Source: Bradyrhizobium sp. LLZ17 (GTDB taxonomy: Bacteria > Pseudomonadota > Alphaproteobacteria > Rhizobiales > Xanthobacteraceae). From it: 64,000 bases of DNA. A model generated the notes under the pieces. That model searched no databases. It was not told the DNA's origin and was given only the letters and a program-made list of their open reading frames with translations. This document shows, piece after piece, positions 37,778 through 45,939 of this stretch. The stretch covers positions 7,359,001-7,423,000 of the forward strand of contig NZ_CP165734.1 in assembly GCF_041200145.1 (NCBI RefSeq), written 5' to 3'. Both the position numbers and the translations under genes were made by a program. Position 1 is the stretch's first letter, and the number at the start of each line of letters is the position of its first letter.

Positions 37778-37904
37778 GGCGAGGGCGACAACGAGGTCGG
37801 AAGATGGCGGAGGAAGTGCCCGGGCCTGGTCGCTCTGCCGCGATGGTCGAGTACGCGGTTGATCCAGGAATCCGGCATGCTCCAACCATAGCGACGTGAG
37901 TGCC

Positions 37905-39068
37905 ATGGACACCATCCTTGTCATCAATGCCGGCTCGTCCGACCTCCGGTTTCAGATCTATTCGGTCGAAGGAGAAGGAAGGCTACGGCAGCAGCTCAAG
38001 GGCCGGATGGATGGCATCGGGCGTTGTCCACGGCTTCGGGTGGGTAGAGCAGGCGGTAGTCCGCTCGCCAATCGGGCTTATCCGGTCGAAGCAGTGCCCG
38101 ATATTCCGGCCGCAATGGATATTGCCGGCGCCTGGTTGCGGGATGAGCTTCATATCCACCCCGTTGCTGTCGGGCACCGCGTCGCTCATGGCGGCGCTGA
38201 GCATGACCGTCCGGTCCTGATCGATCATGGCGTGATGGACCGATTGGAACGGCTAACTGCGTTCGCGCCGCTTCATCTGCCGCACAATTTGGCACCAATC
38301 CGTTCAATCCTGGCCAGTTTCCCGAAGCTCCCACAGGTCGCCTGCTTCGACACCGCATTTCACCGAACCCATGCTGCAGTCGCCGACCATTATGCGATTC
38401 CGCGTACGCTCTATGCGGAGGGCGTCCGGCGCTATGGATTTCATGGCCTCTCTTACGAATACATTGCGAAGACGTTGTCGACGGTCGCACCTGACATCGC
38501 GATGAAACGGGTGATTGTCGCAGATCTCGGCAGCGCGGCGTCAATGTGTGCGCTCAGTGGAGGACGCAGTGTCGAGAGCACGATGGGCTTCACCGCGATC
38601 GATCCGGGAGTTCTGCTCTATCTGATCTCCGAGAAAGGAATGGCGGCGTCCGAGGTGCAGCGGTTTCTCGATGCAGATTGCGGCTTGAAGGGTCTCTCCG
38701 GTATCAGCGGTGATATGCGTCAGCTCGAGGCAAGTGAAGACGCCAGTGCGAAGTTCGCTATCGACTATTTCGTTTATCGGATCGGCCTCAACACAGGCAT
38801 GCTCGTAGCTGCCTTGCAGGGGCTCGACGCGTTCGTCTTCACGGCGGGGGTCGGCGAAAACTCCGCATTGATCCGTTCGCGGGTGGCGGAGCAACTCGGA
38901 TGGCTCGGTGTCAAGCTCGATCTGACCGAGAACGCGCTGCAATCGCAGCTGATATCGTCTCCCGCGAGTCGCATTCCGGTCTATGTCGTGCGCTCGGACG
39001 AGGATCTTATGATCGCCAGGCACACCCTGGCACTGCTGATGAACGGTAGTTCGATGGCGCCAAGCTGA
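37905..39068 (+). CDS. acetate kinase homologue with missing catalytic residues
   Basis: 387 residues from ATG 37905 (GTG 37896 also in frame). The family fold is clear: ILVINAGSS, AVGHRVAHGG, FDTAFHRTHAAVADHYAIP, RRYGFHGLSYEYIAKTL, FVFTAGVGENSALIR. Several active-site positions differ: SSS becomes SSD, the LHN/LGNG His is replaced (VIVADLGSAAS), and about 12 residues with the essential Arg motif (MGTRSGDIDP) are absent: MGFTA joins directly to IDPG. The enzyme is probably inactive or altered. Activity should not be assumed from the name. Confidence 0.85.
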   Translation: MDTILVINAGSSDLRFQIYSVEGEGRLRQQLKGRMDGIGRCPRLRVGRAGGSPLANRAYPVEAVPDIPAAMDIAGAWLRDELHIHPVAVGHRVAHGGAEHDRPVLIDHGVMDRLERLTAFAPLHLPHNLAPIRSILASFPKLPQVACFDTAFHRTHAAVADHYAIPRTLYAEGVRRYGFHGLSYEYIAKTLSTVAPDIAMKRVIVADLGSAASMCALSGGRSVESTMGFTAIDPGVLLYLISEKGMAASEVQRFLDADCGLKGLSGISGDMRQLEASEDASAKFAIDYFVYRIGLNTGMLVAALQGLDAFVFTAGVGENSALIRSRVAEQLGWLGVKLDLTENALQSQLISSPASRIPVYVVRSDEDLMIARHTLALLMNGSSMAPS

Positions 39069-39198
39069 GCCTCAAGATCGGGCTCCATAATGGCCAGCGT
39101 GCGGGCGGGGGCCGCACACGCCCGCAGCGCGTTGATCTGCCGCAGGCCGGATAGCAGCGCTGCAACCAAACCGCAGCAGCGTCGGAGGGGAGCGCGCG

Positions 39199-39684
39199 AT
39201 GGCAGTCCAATTCCTGCTCGGCACCTTCATCAGCGTGATCAACATCATGATTCACGCGCTGGTGACCGTTGCAGCGATCGACATCGCCCGCAGAGCGGGG
39301 TTGAAGCACACGGTATGGCCCCGATCGCATCTCATGGCGGTAATGGTCATGACTGCGGTCATTTTGATGGTTGCGCACACTGTCGAGGTTCTGGTCTGGG
39401 CACTGGCCTACGCCTTGGTTGGCGCGGCGCCCGAGGGCAGCGAATTGCTGTATTTCACGTTCGTCAACTACACCACACTCGGCTATGGCGACATCACGCC
39501 GGTGCAGGGGTGGCGTCTGACGGGGCCGATCACCGCGATGAACGGGATCCTGATGTTCGGCTGGTCGACTGCCGTCCTCTTTGAGGTACTGCGCAAGACG
39601 GTTGAACATCTCGCTTCCATCTCGTCACTCAGAGTCAATTCTGGAGATCAAGGCCGGCGAGTTGATGTCGATCGAGCAGTATGA
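39199..39684 (+). CDS. two-helix potassium channel (Ion_trans_2)
   Basis: 161 residues from ATG 39199 (GGAGGGGAG upstream). Membrane helices at about 10-30, 48-75 and 115-140, with the potassium selectivity filter TTLGYGDI between the last two. It has no regulatory domain, so it may be a small KcsA/Kef-like channel for ion balance in stress. Its last 50 bases overlap the end of the convergent Crp/Fnr gene. Confidence 0.85.
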   Translation: MAVQFLLGTFISVINIMIHALVTVAAIDIARRAGLKHTVWPRSHLMAVMVMTAVILMVAHTVEVLVWALAYALVGAAPEGSELLYFTFVNYTTLGYGDITPVQGWRLTGPITAMNGILMFGWSTAVLFEVLRKTVEHLASISSLRVNSGDQGRRVDVDRAV

Positions 39685-40318
39685 TCTGACGCTGTGTGTT
39701 GCCAATGAAGCCCAGAATGCCGAGCTCGTGCAGGCGCGACAGCGCCCGGGACACGGTCTCCAGGGTCAGGCCCAGATAGTCGGCGATGTCGCGCCGCGAC
39801 ATTGGCAGCGCCAGGATGCCTGCGGCGGTTAGCCGCGTGTCCATCTCAATCAGGAACGCAGCCACCCGCTCCAGCGAGGTCTTGCGGCCGAGCAACAGCA
39901 TGTGGTCTTCCGCATGCTGAAGGTTGCTGGTGGTCATGCTGAGCAGGTTTCGGGCAACCATGGCATCGCCCTCGGCGACCAGTTCGAGGCTGTGCCGCTT
40001 GATCAGGCGAACGGTGGTGTCGACGATCGCCTCGGTGGTGAATCGATGTTGGCTGCCGTTTTCGAGTCCGAAGATGTCGCCAACCAGGTGGAACGCGCCG
40101 ATCTGACGACGCCCATCGGACAGGAGCTTGTAGCTTCGCACAGCGCCTGATTTAACCTGATATACGTACTCTGCCGGCTCCTTCTCGCCGTAGAGTTCGG
40201 TGCCCTTCTTATACGAAAATTCGTTTAAACTGATGCTCGGATTTGAATCGGTTTTCATTCCGAGGTCGTGGAGCGAATGAAGCCGCGAGGAAGCGTCGGC
40301 AGCGTTACGAACCAACAT
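39635..40318 (-). CDS. Crp/Fnr family regulator, FixK-like
   Basis: 227 residues from ATG 40318. The N-terminal cyclic-nucleotide-binding fold (KKGTELYGEKEPAEYVYQ, SDGRRQIGAFHLVGDIFGLE) lacks the N-terminal Cys cluster of oxygen-sensing FNR. A long dimerisation helix leads to the HTH SRRDIADYLGLTLETVSRALSRLHELG. The recognition helix ETVSRALS is of the FNR/FixK type and should bind TTGAT-N4-ATCAA boxes, which are abundant here. It may be the local activator of this regulon. Confidence 0.88.
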   Translation of the reverse strand: MLVRNAADASSRLHSLHDLGMKTDSNPSISLNEFSYKKGTELYGEKEPAEYVYQVKSGAVRSYKLLSDGRRQIGAFHLVGDIFGLENGSQHRFTTEAIVDTTVRLIKRHSLELVAEGDAMVARNLLSMTTSNLQHAEDHMLLLGRKTSLERVAAFLIEMDTRLTAAGILALPMSRRDIADYLGLTLETVSRALSRLHELGILGFIGNTQRQIILLDRHQLAGLDLQN

Positions 40319-40681
40319 GACCCACTCCCGAACTGACCAACGGGTATTTTCATTCGTGTGGGAATTGAGGAGCCGCCGAGAAAATCACCTATTCCCGTGA
40401 AGGTTGTTTAGGCCAAAAGCAGGCTTTTCAACCATTGTCTGTAGGTGCATTGTACCAAGGTACAGGGAAGCCTTTGGTGCGGCGGGTAAGAAACCTGTCA
40501 GAGCTTCTGTCGGATTGGCACGGCAGTGTGGCTTACGTCGTGCATTCCGCTGAGGTCGTGCCATTGCGGGCGGGCCGCTTCCTTTGATGTTGACGGCGGG
40601 GTGCGCGGCGCCTTGAGTTGCTTCCAAGGCTTGCGCGAGCAGATGAGGTTTCTGCTTGCAAGAACAGGTCGGGAGGAAACA
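40319..40681. other. divergent promoter region
   Basis: Between the FixK-like gene and the rightward response regulator. It contains no TTGAT-N4-ATCAA box. GGGAGGAAACA lies just before the TTG start at 40682. Confidence 0.4.
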
Positions 40682-41305
40682 TTGGCTGGCTTTGTCTATG
40701 TCGTGGACGACGATCCATCTTTCCGGATGGCGATCCAGCGCCGGCTCAAGCTGGCGGGATACGAGGTGACGGCCTATGCGTCGGCGCAGCAACTGCTGGA
40801 TGATCCACCACGGCCCGAACATCCAGGATGTATCCTTCTCGACGTGCAGCTTCCGGGACTGAGCGGACCGGAATTGCAAGCATCGCTCGTCCAGCGCAAT
40901 TCGCCGCTGCCCATCGTCTTTCTGACCGGGCATGCCGATACCGCGACGACAGTCCGGGCTATCAAGGCCGGCGCGGAGGATGTTCTCACCAAGCCGGTCT
41001 CGTCGGAACAACTGATCGATGCCATCCAGCGCGCGATGGCTCAACACGAGGCCGTGAGCGGTCAACAGCGCAAGCTCAATTTGATTCGTTCTCGTTTAAC
41101 GTCTCTTTCGCGGCGCGAGCGACAGGTGTTCGATTTGATCGTTCGCGGAAAAATCAACAAGCAGATCGCCTATGAGCTTGGAACGACCGAGCGCACGGTG
41201 AAGGCGCACCGCCATCAAGTCATGACAAAAATGCAGGTACCATCGTTTGCCGAGCTGGTTTCCGCTGCCGAACGGCTCGGCCTTCTGGAGTCGGGAAAGG
41301 CGTGA
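40682..41305 (+). CDS. FixJ-family response regulator
   Basis: 207 residues from TTG 40682, chosen because GGGAGGAAACA is adjacent and the protein begins at the domain (FVYVVDDDPSFR). Receiver with phosphorylatable Asp in LLDVQLPG and Lys in VLTKPV; C-terminal NarL/FixJ helix-turn-helix (SLSRRERQVFDLIVRGKINKQI). No FixL-type kinase adjoins it, so its partner is unknown. It could report microoxic or other stress to fixK-like promoters. Confidence 0.88.
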   Translation: MAGFVYVVDDDPSFRMAIQRRLKLAGYEVTAYASAQQLLDDPPRPEHPGCILLDVQLPGLSGPELQASLVQRNSPLPIVFLTGHADTATTVRAIKAGAEDVLTKPVSSEQLIDAIQRAMAQHEAVSGQQRKLNLIRSRLTSLSRRERQVFDLIVRGKINKQIAYELGTTERTVKAHRHQVMTKMQVPSFAELVSAAERLGLLESGKA

Positions 41306-41417
41306 ACTGAAGGTCGGTTTCCAAATACTAGCGTTAGGGGCGCGATGAGGACCTGTACGATAGGACAATATGAAATGTTATTGACATAATTCGGCCGGCA
41401 ATGCCTACATGCCGACG

Positions 41418-41440
41418 CCGTTGGCCGTTGGCCGTTGGCC
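41418..41440 (+). repeat. short tandem repeat (TTGGCCG, about 3 units)
   Basis: Three near-perfect tandem copies of a 7-bp unit upstream of the second response regulator. It looks like replication slippage; no function seen. Confidence 0.5.
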
Positions 41441-41522
41441 AGTTGGATTGGCGCAGGAACAGTTGCCGCGCAGCGTCGTTGCGACGCTAGTTCTAGGTGT
41501 CCAATGAGAAAGCCGGGCCGAA

Positions 41523-41897
41523 TTGTTTGCACGTAAATCAATTTACGTCGTGGATGATGATTCATCGATGCGCCGAAGCATGGAGCGGTTGCTTCGGAAG
41601 CACGGCTTTGATGCGGTTGCGTTCGACTCCGCCGGTGCGCTGCTTCGTCACGGCTGCCTCGAGGAGGCGTGCTGCATCGTTTTGGATATCAATCTGAACG
41701 GCGAGTCCGGCATCGCCCTCCGCCGCAAGCTGGCATTCGAGGGCGCAACTGTCCCCGTTATCTACATCACCGGCAACGACAGCCAAGCGAACCAGGCGGC
41801 CGCAATCGAGTCCGGCTGTGCCGCCTACCTCAGCAAGCCTTTCGCGGCGAATGCTCTCATCGAGTCCGTTGAACGCGCCTGCGCCAAGCTCGTCTGA
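41523..41897 (+). CDS. single-domain response regulator
   Basis: 124 residues from TTG 41523. Receiver only: SIYVVDDDSSMRRSMERLL, Asp in CIVLDINLNG, Thr in YITGND, Lys in LSKPF. No output domain, CheY-like. It is 217 bp after the FixJ-like gene, so it may compete for the same kinase or relay phosphate. Confidence 0.82.
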   Translation: MFARKSIYVVDDDSSMRRSMERLLRKHGFDAVAFDSAGALLRHGCLEEACCIVLDINLNGESGIALRRKLAFEGATVPVIYITGNDSQANQAAAIESGCAAYLSKPFAANALIESVERACAKLV

Positions 41898-41912
41898 TGC
41901 AGTGTTGCGTCT

Positions 41913-42518
41913 TCACTCCTCGATGTTCTGCTCCAGGGTCTGTGCGGGCGCGCCGTTGTGAACCGAAGCGAACTGCGCCAGCGGCAACGACGTTGTCAAC
42001 GACAGAAGGTTGGAATCGGTGACCTCGAGCACCAGAGCCCTTCCGGCTTCCATGTCCTTGATGAACTTGGGATCCCCAACGTCGGCGGCGATGCAGGCGT
42101 TGGTCAGGCACCAGATGTAGGGCAACGATTGGGACTTGTCCTGATCAACGGTCAGCTTGGCGGGCCGCTGCAGGTACATGCCAACCGGGACAAACAGTTG
42201 CAGTCGCGCAGTGCGGTCGCCCTCGCGCTCGATCAAATCCAGGCGGACCGCCATCTGGCCCGTCGAAAACTTGCCGGTGATGGAAGTCCGGCACAGCATC
42301 GGCGCGCCTCCCGGCTTCACGCACAGTTTCCGCCAATCCCCATAGGTGATGTCCTTGGCTTCGCGTTGTCCCCGAGGCGCGATTTCGGCGGGCTTTGGCT
42401 CGCCTGCCTGCTTTTGCACTCCGGCGTTCTCAGCGGCAGCCGGTCCGGCAATGGCCGCTGCGAACAGAAGGCAGACGCGCGCATGCCTTCGCCATGATGG
42501 TGTCGCTGGGTTGATCAT
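41913..42518 (-). CDS. invasion-associated locus B (IalB) family protein
   Basis: 201 residues from ATG 42518 (GGAGGCGCAAC upstream). Signal peptide ARVCLLFAAAIAGPAAA; the family pattern DWRKLCVKPGGAPMLCRTS (two Cys), RLQLFVPVGMYLQRPAKL and CLTNACIAADVGD (two more Cys) gives two disulphides in the periplasm. IalB-type proteins are periplasmic with a poorly defined role. It lies 29 bp downstream of the hydrolase gene. Confidence 0.88.
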   Translation of the reverse strand: MINPATPSWRRHARVCLLFAAAIAGPAAAENAGVQKQAGEPKPAEIAPRGQREAKDITYGDWRKLCVKPGGAPMLCRTSITGKFSTGQMAVRLDLIEREGDRTARLQLFVPVGMYLQRPAKLTVDQDKSQSLPYIWCLTNACIAADVGDPKFIKDMEAGRALVLEVTDSNLLSLTTSLPLAQFASVHNGAPAQTLEQNIEE

Positions 42519-42547
42519 GTTGCGCCTCCAGGCATTCGCCTCTGCGG

Positions 42548-43435
42548 CTATTTCTGCGCATCGAGGAATTGTTCGACGAGTGGGGACCACGTCGCGATCG
42601 TGTCGGGCGAGCCGAAGAAGAAATGCCCTTCGCTGCCAAAGGCCGCCATCAGATGATATTCGGCCCTGCCGCCAGCAGCGGTGAAGGCGTCGTACATGCG
42701 CTTGGATAGAGCCGGGCCGAAGAACGTGTCGTTTTCGATATAGAGCCACAGCATTGGCACCCGCGAGGTCCGGCCGAAATCGGCAGTCGCTTCAACCAGC
42801 TTGTCCGGTGCGCAATTGTTGTTGGGTTTGCCGTCGAGTCGCCCGCCGCGTCCTGCTGCGAAGGTAATGATCGCTTTCACCGGCGCAGGGTTCAAGCTGG
42901 AGAGCGCAATGGCGGCCCACCCGCCGGCGGACTGTCCGATGACGATGACATCCTTCGGGAGAACGCGCTTCTCGGCGAGCATGTAGTCGATGATCCAGAG
43001 ATCAAGCTGCGCCACGGCACGTCCGGCATCGTGGAAGTTCGGATTGGTGCATTTTCCGACCTTGGAGAAGAACGGCCCATAGAGCCCGCGCTCCGGAATG
43101 TCGATGGCCGCAGCGCCATATCCGGTACCGACCGGCGCCACGACGAAGTAGCCGCGCTTCGCAAACCATCGCGCGGCGTCGCGAAATTCCACAAGTGGAA
43201 AAAAGCTGCGGTCGAAAGGTTTGAGTGAGACGCCATGGTTCATGATCGCCAGCGGGAAGGGACCATCACCGACCGGCCGCACTACGTAGGCGAACATCGG
43301 CAGGGGGAGCAGCAGGGCCCAGATCTCCTCCTGGATGCGAACGTTGTCATCCGCGCGTGCAGGAGCTAAAAAACCGGCCAGGATGCTCAACGCTGCCCAT
43401 AGCGCTTTTAGACGCAAAATGTGCCGGGAGTTCAC
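42548..43435 (-). CDS. secreted alpha/beta hydrolase
   Basis: 295 residues from ATG 43435. Signal peptide LWAALSILAGFLAPARA; nucleophile elbow VIGQSAGGWAAIAL; oxyanion region NHGVSLKP; catalytic acid candidate YIENDTFFG; His in GSEGHFFFG. Related to the dienelactone/esterase hydrolase fold; substrate unknown. It lies 11 bp downstream of the AspT-type antiporter and in the same orientation. Confidence 0.85.
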   Translation of the reverse strand: MNSRHILRLKALWAALSILAGFLAPARADDNVRIQEEIWALLLPLPMFAYVVRPVGDGPFPLAIMNHGVSLKPFDRSFFPLVEFRDAARWFAKRGYFVVAPVGTGYGAAAIDIPERGLYGPFFSKVGKCTNPNFHDAGRAVAQLDLWIIDYMLAEKRVLPKDVIVIGQSAGGWAAIALSSLNPAPVKAIITFAAGRGGRLDGKPNNNCAPDKLVEATADFGRTSRVPMLWLYIENDTFFGPALSKRMYDAFTAAGGRAEYHLMAAFGSEGHFFFGSPDTIATWSPLVEQFLDAQK

Positions 43436-43446
43436 GCGCGCCTCCT

Positions 43447-45135
43447 TTAGGTGGCGAAAGTGCTGGCCACGATGATCGGGCCGAGCACGGTCAAGACGAC
43501 GTTGCCGACAGCGTAGGGCACGGCAACGCCGAGCACCGGCGTCTGACTTTCCGCAACCTCACAGGCGCCGGTCACGGCGGCGTCGACCGTCATGGCGCCG
43601 GCCAGCGCACCGCAAATGATGACCGGGTTCATGCGCAGCACGCGATGAGCAAACAGAGTTGTCACGATCAGCGGCACCAGCGTGACGACCAGGCCCATGC
43701 CGACCAGCAACATGCCGTGCGACTGGATCGCGACCCAGGCCGCGTGGCCGTTGCCGAGCCCGATCGCGGCGATGAAGCCGCCGAGCCCGAGGTCGCTCAG
43801 TGTTTGCTGCGCCGCGGGCGGCATTGCGCCCATTGTCGGTCGCCGCGAGCGCAGCCAGCCGCAGAACAGTCCCGCTATCAAGGCACCGCCGCCGCCGCCC
43901 AGAGTTAGTGGCACTGAGCCGATCTTGACGCTCGCGAGACCGGCCAGCAGACCTACGGCGATGCCTGCGGCTAGGAATGCGATGTCGGTACGATCTTCGG
44001 AGCTTAGGATTTGTCCAACATGCGACGCGGCGCGCTCGATATTTCCTGTGCTGCCGACCAGTGTCATGACGTCACCGACATAGACGCGGGTGTCAGCGCT
44101 GAGGGGGACCTCGCGTCCCATCCGTGTCAAGGTGCGCAGGAACACGCCGCGTGCGGCGTCGCCGACACGGTCGGCCATATCCTTGACGGAGCGACCGTGG
44201 AGCTTGCGGTTGTCGACGAGGACGTCGACCACATTGCCTGGAAGAGCCTTCAGGATCTCGTCGGCGTCGATTTCGGTGCCAACGATCGGCTTGGCAGCGA
44301 CGATGGCTGCCGTGCGACCAGCGATGACGACGTCGTCGCTCGCTTCGAGAACCGTGTCGCGATGCGGCTCGACATCAGCTCCTCGGCGTACGATCCGCTC
44401 GATCACGCTGCGGCTGCCGATCTCGTCTTCGACGGCGCCGACGGTCCGTCCCGCCGCAGACGACACCCGGTAGGCACGCGCCTGGAATTTGCGATAGTGC
44501 AGATTCTCGGTCTGCGGCGGGTTGCCTCCGGATAGCTCGGCTTCAAGCTTCGCGGCCTCCGTCTTCAAATCGATCCGCATCAGCCTTGGCGCGACAAACG
44601 GCACGTACAGAAGCGTAAGAATGTAACCAAGGACGTAAGTCACGGCATAGCCGGCGGCGATGTTCGCCTCCTGCTGCTCCAGCATGTCCTTGGCGAGCCC
44701 GAGCTGAGCCAGTGCCCCGGACGCGGTGCCGATCACCGAAGACTGCGTCAGGGCTCCCGCAGCGAGACCGGAAGCGGTGCCGGGGCCGAGTGCGAATGCC
44801 TTGGCAAATATGAGAACGATAACCAGGCCGGTACCACCGAGCACGAGCGCGAGCGCAACCTGCGCCAATGTCCGGATGCTGAGCGAGGCAAAGAACTCTG
44901 GCCCCGACCGGTAGCCGATCGTGAACACGAACAGGCTGAGGAGGATGACTCTCAGCAGGGATGGAAATGTGAAGGTGCCGAGCTGTCCGATCAAGACGGC
45001 CACGATGAGCGTGCACGCCGTGGTGCCGATCGAAAAGCCAAAGATGCGGACGCGGCCAAGGATGGTGCCGAGCGCAACTGACAGCAGCAGGAAGATTTCC
45101 GGTGCGGCTGAGATGATCCACCTGACCGTGATCAT
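43447..45135 (-). CDS. AspT/YidE-type transporter
   Basis: 562 residues from ATG 45135 (CTGGAGGGAATGCGCC upstream). Two AspT-like membrane halves, each with a GA-rich reentrant motif (GALTQSSVIGTASG; GALAGAMTVDAAVTG), flank a central TrkA-C/RCK pair (TVGAVEDEIGSRSV..VIAG; GDVMTLVGS). Members exchange anions or dicarboxylates and amino acids. The FixK box at 45191-45204 is 55 bp upstream. Forms a likely operon with the hydrolase and IalB genes. Confidence 0.85.
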   Translation of the reverse strand: MITVRWIISAAPEIFLLLSVALGTILGRVRIFGFSIGTTACTLIVAVLIGQLGTFTFPSLLRVILLSLFVFTIGYRSGPEFFASLSIRTLAQVALALVLGGTGLVIVLIFAKAFALGPGTASGLAAGALTQSSVIGTASGALAQLGLAKDMLEQQEANIAAGYAVTYVLGYILTLLYVPFVAPRLMRIDLKTEAAKLEAELSGGNPPQTENLHYRKFQARAYRVSSAAGRTVGAVEDEIGSRSVIERIVRRGADVEPHRDTVLEASDDVVIAGRTAAIVAAKPIVGTEIDADEILKALPGNVVDVLVDNRKLHGRSVKDMADRVGDAARGVFLRTLTRMGREVPLSADTRVYVGDVMTLVGSTGNIERAASHVGQILSSEDRTDIAFLAAGIAVGLLAGLASVKIGSVPLTLGGGGGALIAGLFCGWLRSRRPTMGAMPPAAQQTLSDLGLGGFIAAIGLGNGHAAWVAIQSHGMLLVGMGLVVTLVPLIVTTLFAHRVLRMNPVIICGALAGAMTVDAAVTGACEVAESQTPVLGVAVPYAVGNVVLTVLGPIIVASTFAT

Positions 45136-45190
45136 GGCGCATTCCCTCCAGCAGTGCGAGCCAAATCTGGTGGCCGAAACCTGGCGACAG

Positions 45191-45204
45191 TTGATCCAGA
45201 TCAA
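45191..45204. promoter_or_regulatory. FixK/FNR box between divergent transporters
   Basis: TTGATCCAGATCAA, a perfect consensus, 55 bp from the leftward AspT-type gene and 60 bp from the rightward YoaK-type gene. It could control both arms. Confidence 0.7.
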
Positions 45205-45264
45205 TCCTGGTCTGCGGCAAGCCGCTCCCTGTACAGGCTGAGGATACAAAGCCGACGTTCGGAC

Positions 45265-45939
45265 ATGAGCACGATGGATACCGCCGCTGCTTCGTCGACA
45301 GGCCGCGACGAAACGGTGCTAGTTGCGCTATTGCTGGCCTTCGCCGGCGGCTATATCGACGCCTATACGTGGATCATCCACGGCGTGATGGCCAACGCGC
45401 AGACCGCAAATCTCGTGCTGCTATGGGTCTATGGCTCGATCGGCAACTGGACGAAAGCGCTGCACTTCGTCCCGCCGATCCTTGCGTTCGCGGCGGGTAT
45501 CTTGGTGGCGGCATGGCTGCGCCGGGCAACCGGAGCGCGCGCCAGCGCGATCGCTACGCTGATTGAGATCCTGCTGCTGGTCGCGATCGCCATCCTGCAC
45601 AACCGCCTGCCGGATCTCGCGGGGACACTCGGCATTTCGTTCGTCGCTGCCATACAGAACGCCGTCTTCACGAGGGTGGAGGGCGTACTCTACAGCTCGG
45701 TCATGATCACGGGTAATATGCGGCAGGCGATTGAAGGCCTGTTCGCTGCGGCGTCTGGCGATGGGGCGCTCCGACCGCCCGGCATTTTCGCCACCTTATG
45801 CGTCACCTTCGGCCTCGGGGCGGCTGTGGGCGCCTTCGCGACCAAGCAAATCCCGAATCTGGCGCTCGGTCTTCCCGTAATTGCACTCCTGGTGGTGCTG
45901 CTGCGTTGCGAAATCGCAAGTGACGAGGCAAGTTTATGA
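45265..45939 (+). CDS. YoaK/DUF1275 membrane protein
   Basis: 224 residues from ATG 45265. Six hydrophobic helices; the family opening LLLAFAGGYIDAYTWI and NAQTANLVLLW, later FVAAIQNAVFTRVEG and SVMITGNMRQAIEGL. DUF1275 proteins are small inner-membrane proteins of unknown transport role. The end overlaps the SulP start (ATGA), so the two are co-translated. Confidence 0.85.
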   Translation: MSTMDTAAASSTGRDETVLVALLLAFAGGYIDAYTWIIHGVMANAQTANLVLLWVYGSIGNWTKALHFVPPILAFAAGILVAAWLRRATGARASAIATLIEILLLVAIAILHNRLPDLAGTLGISFVAAIQNAVFTRVEGVLYSSVMITGNMRQAIEGLFAAASGDGALRPPGIFATLCVTFGLGAAVGAFATKQIPNLALGLPVIALLVVLLRCEIASDEASL

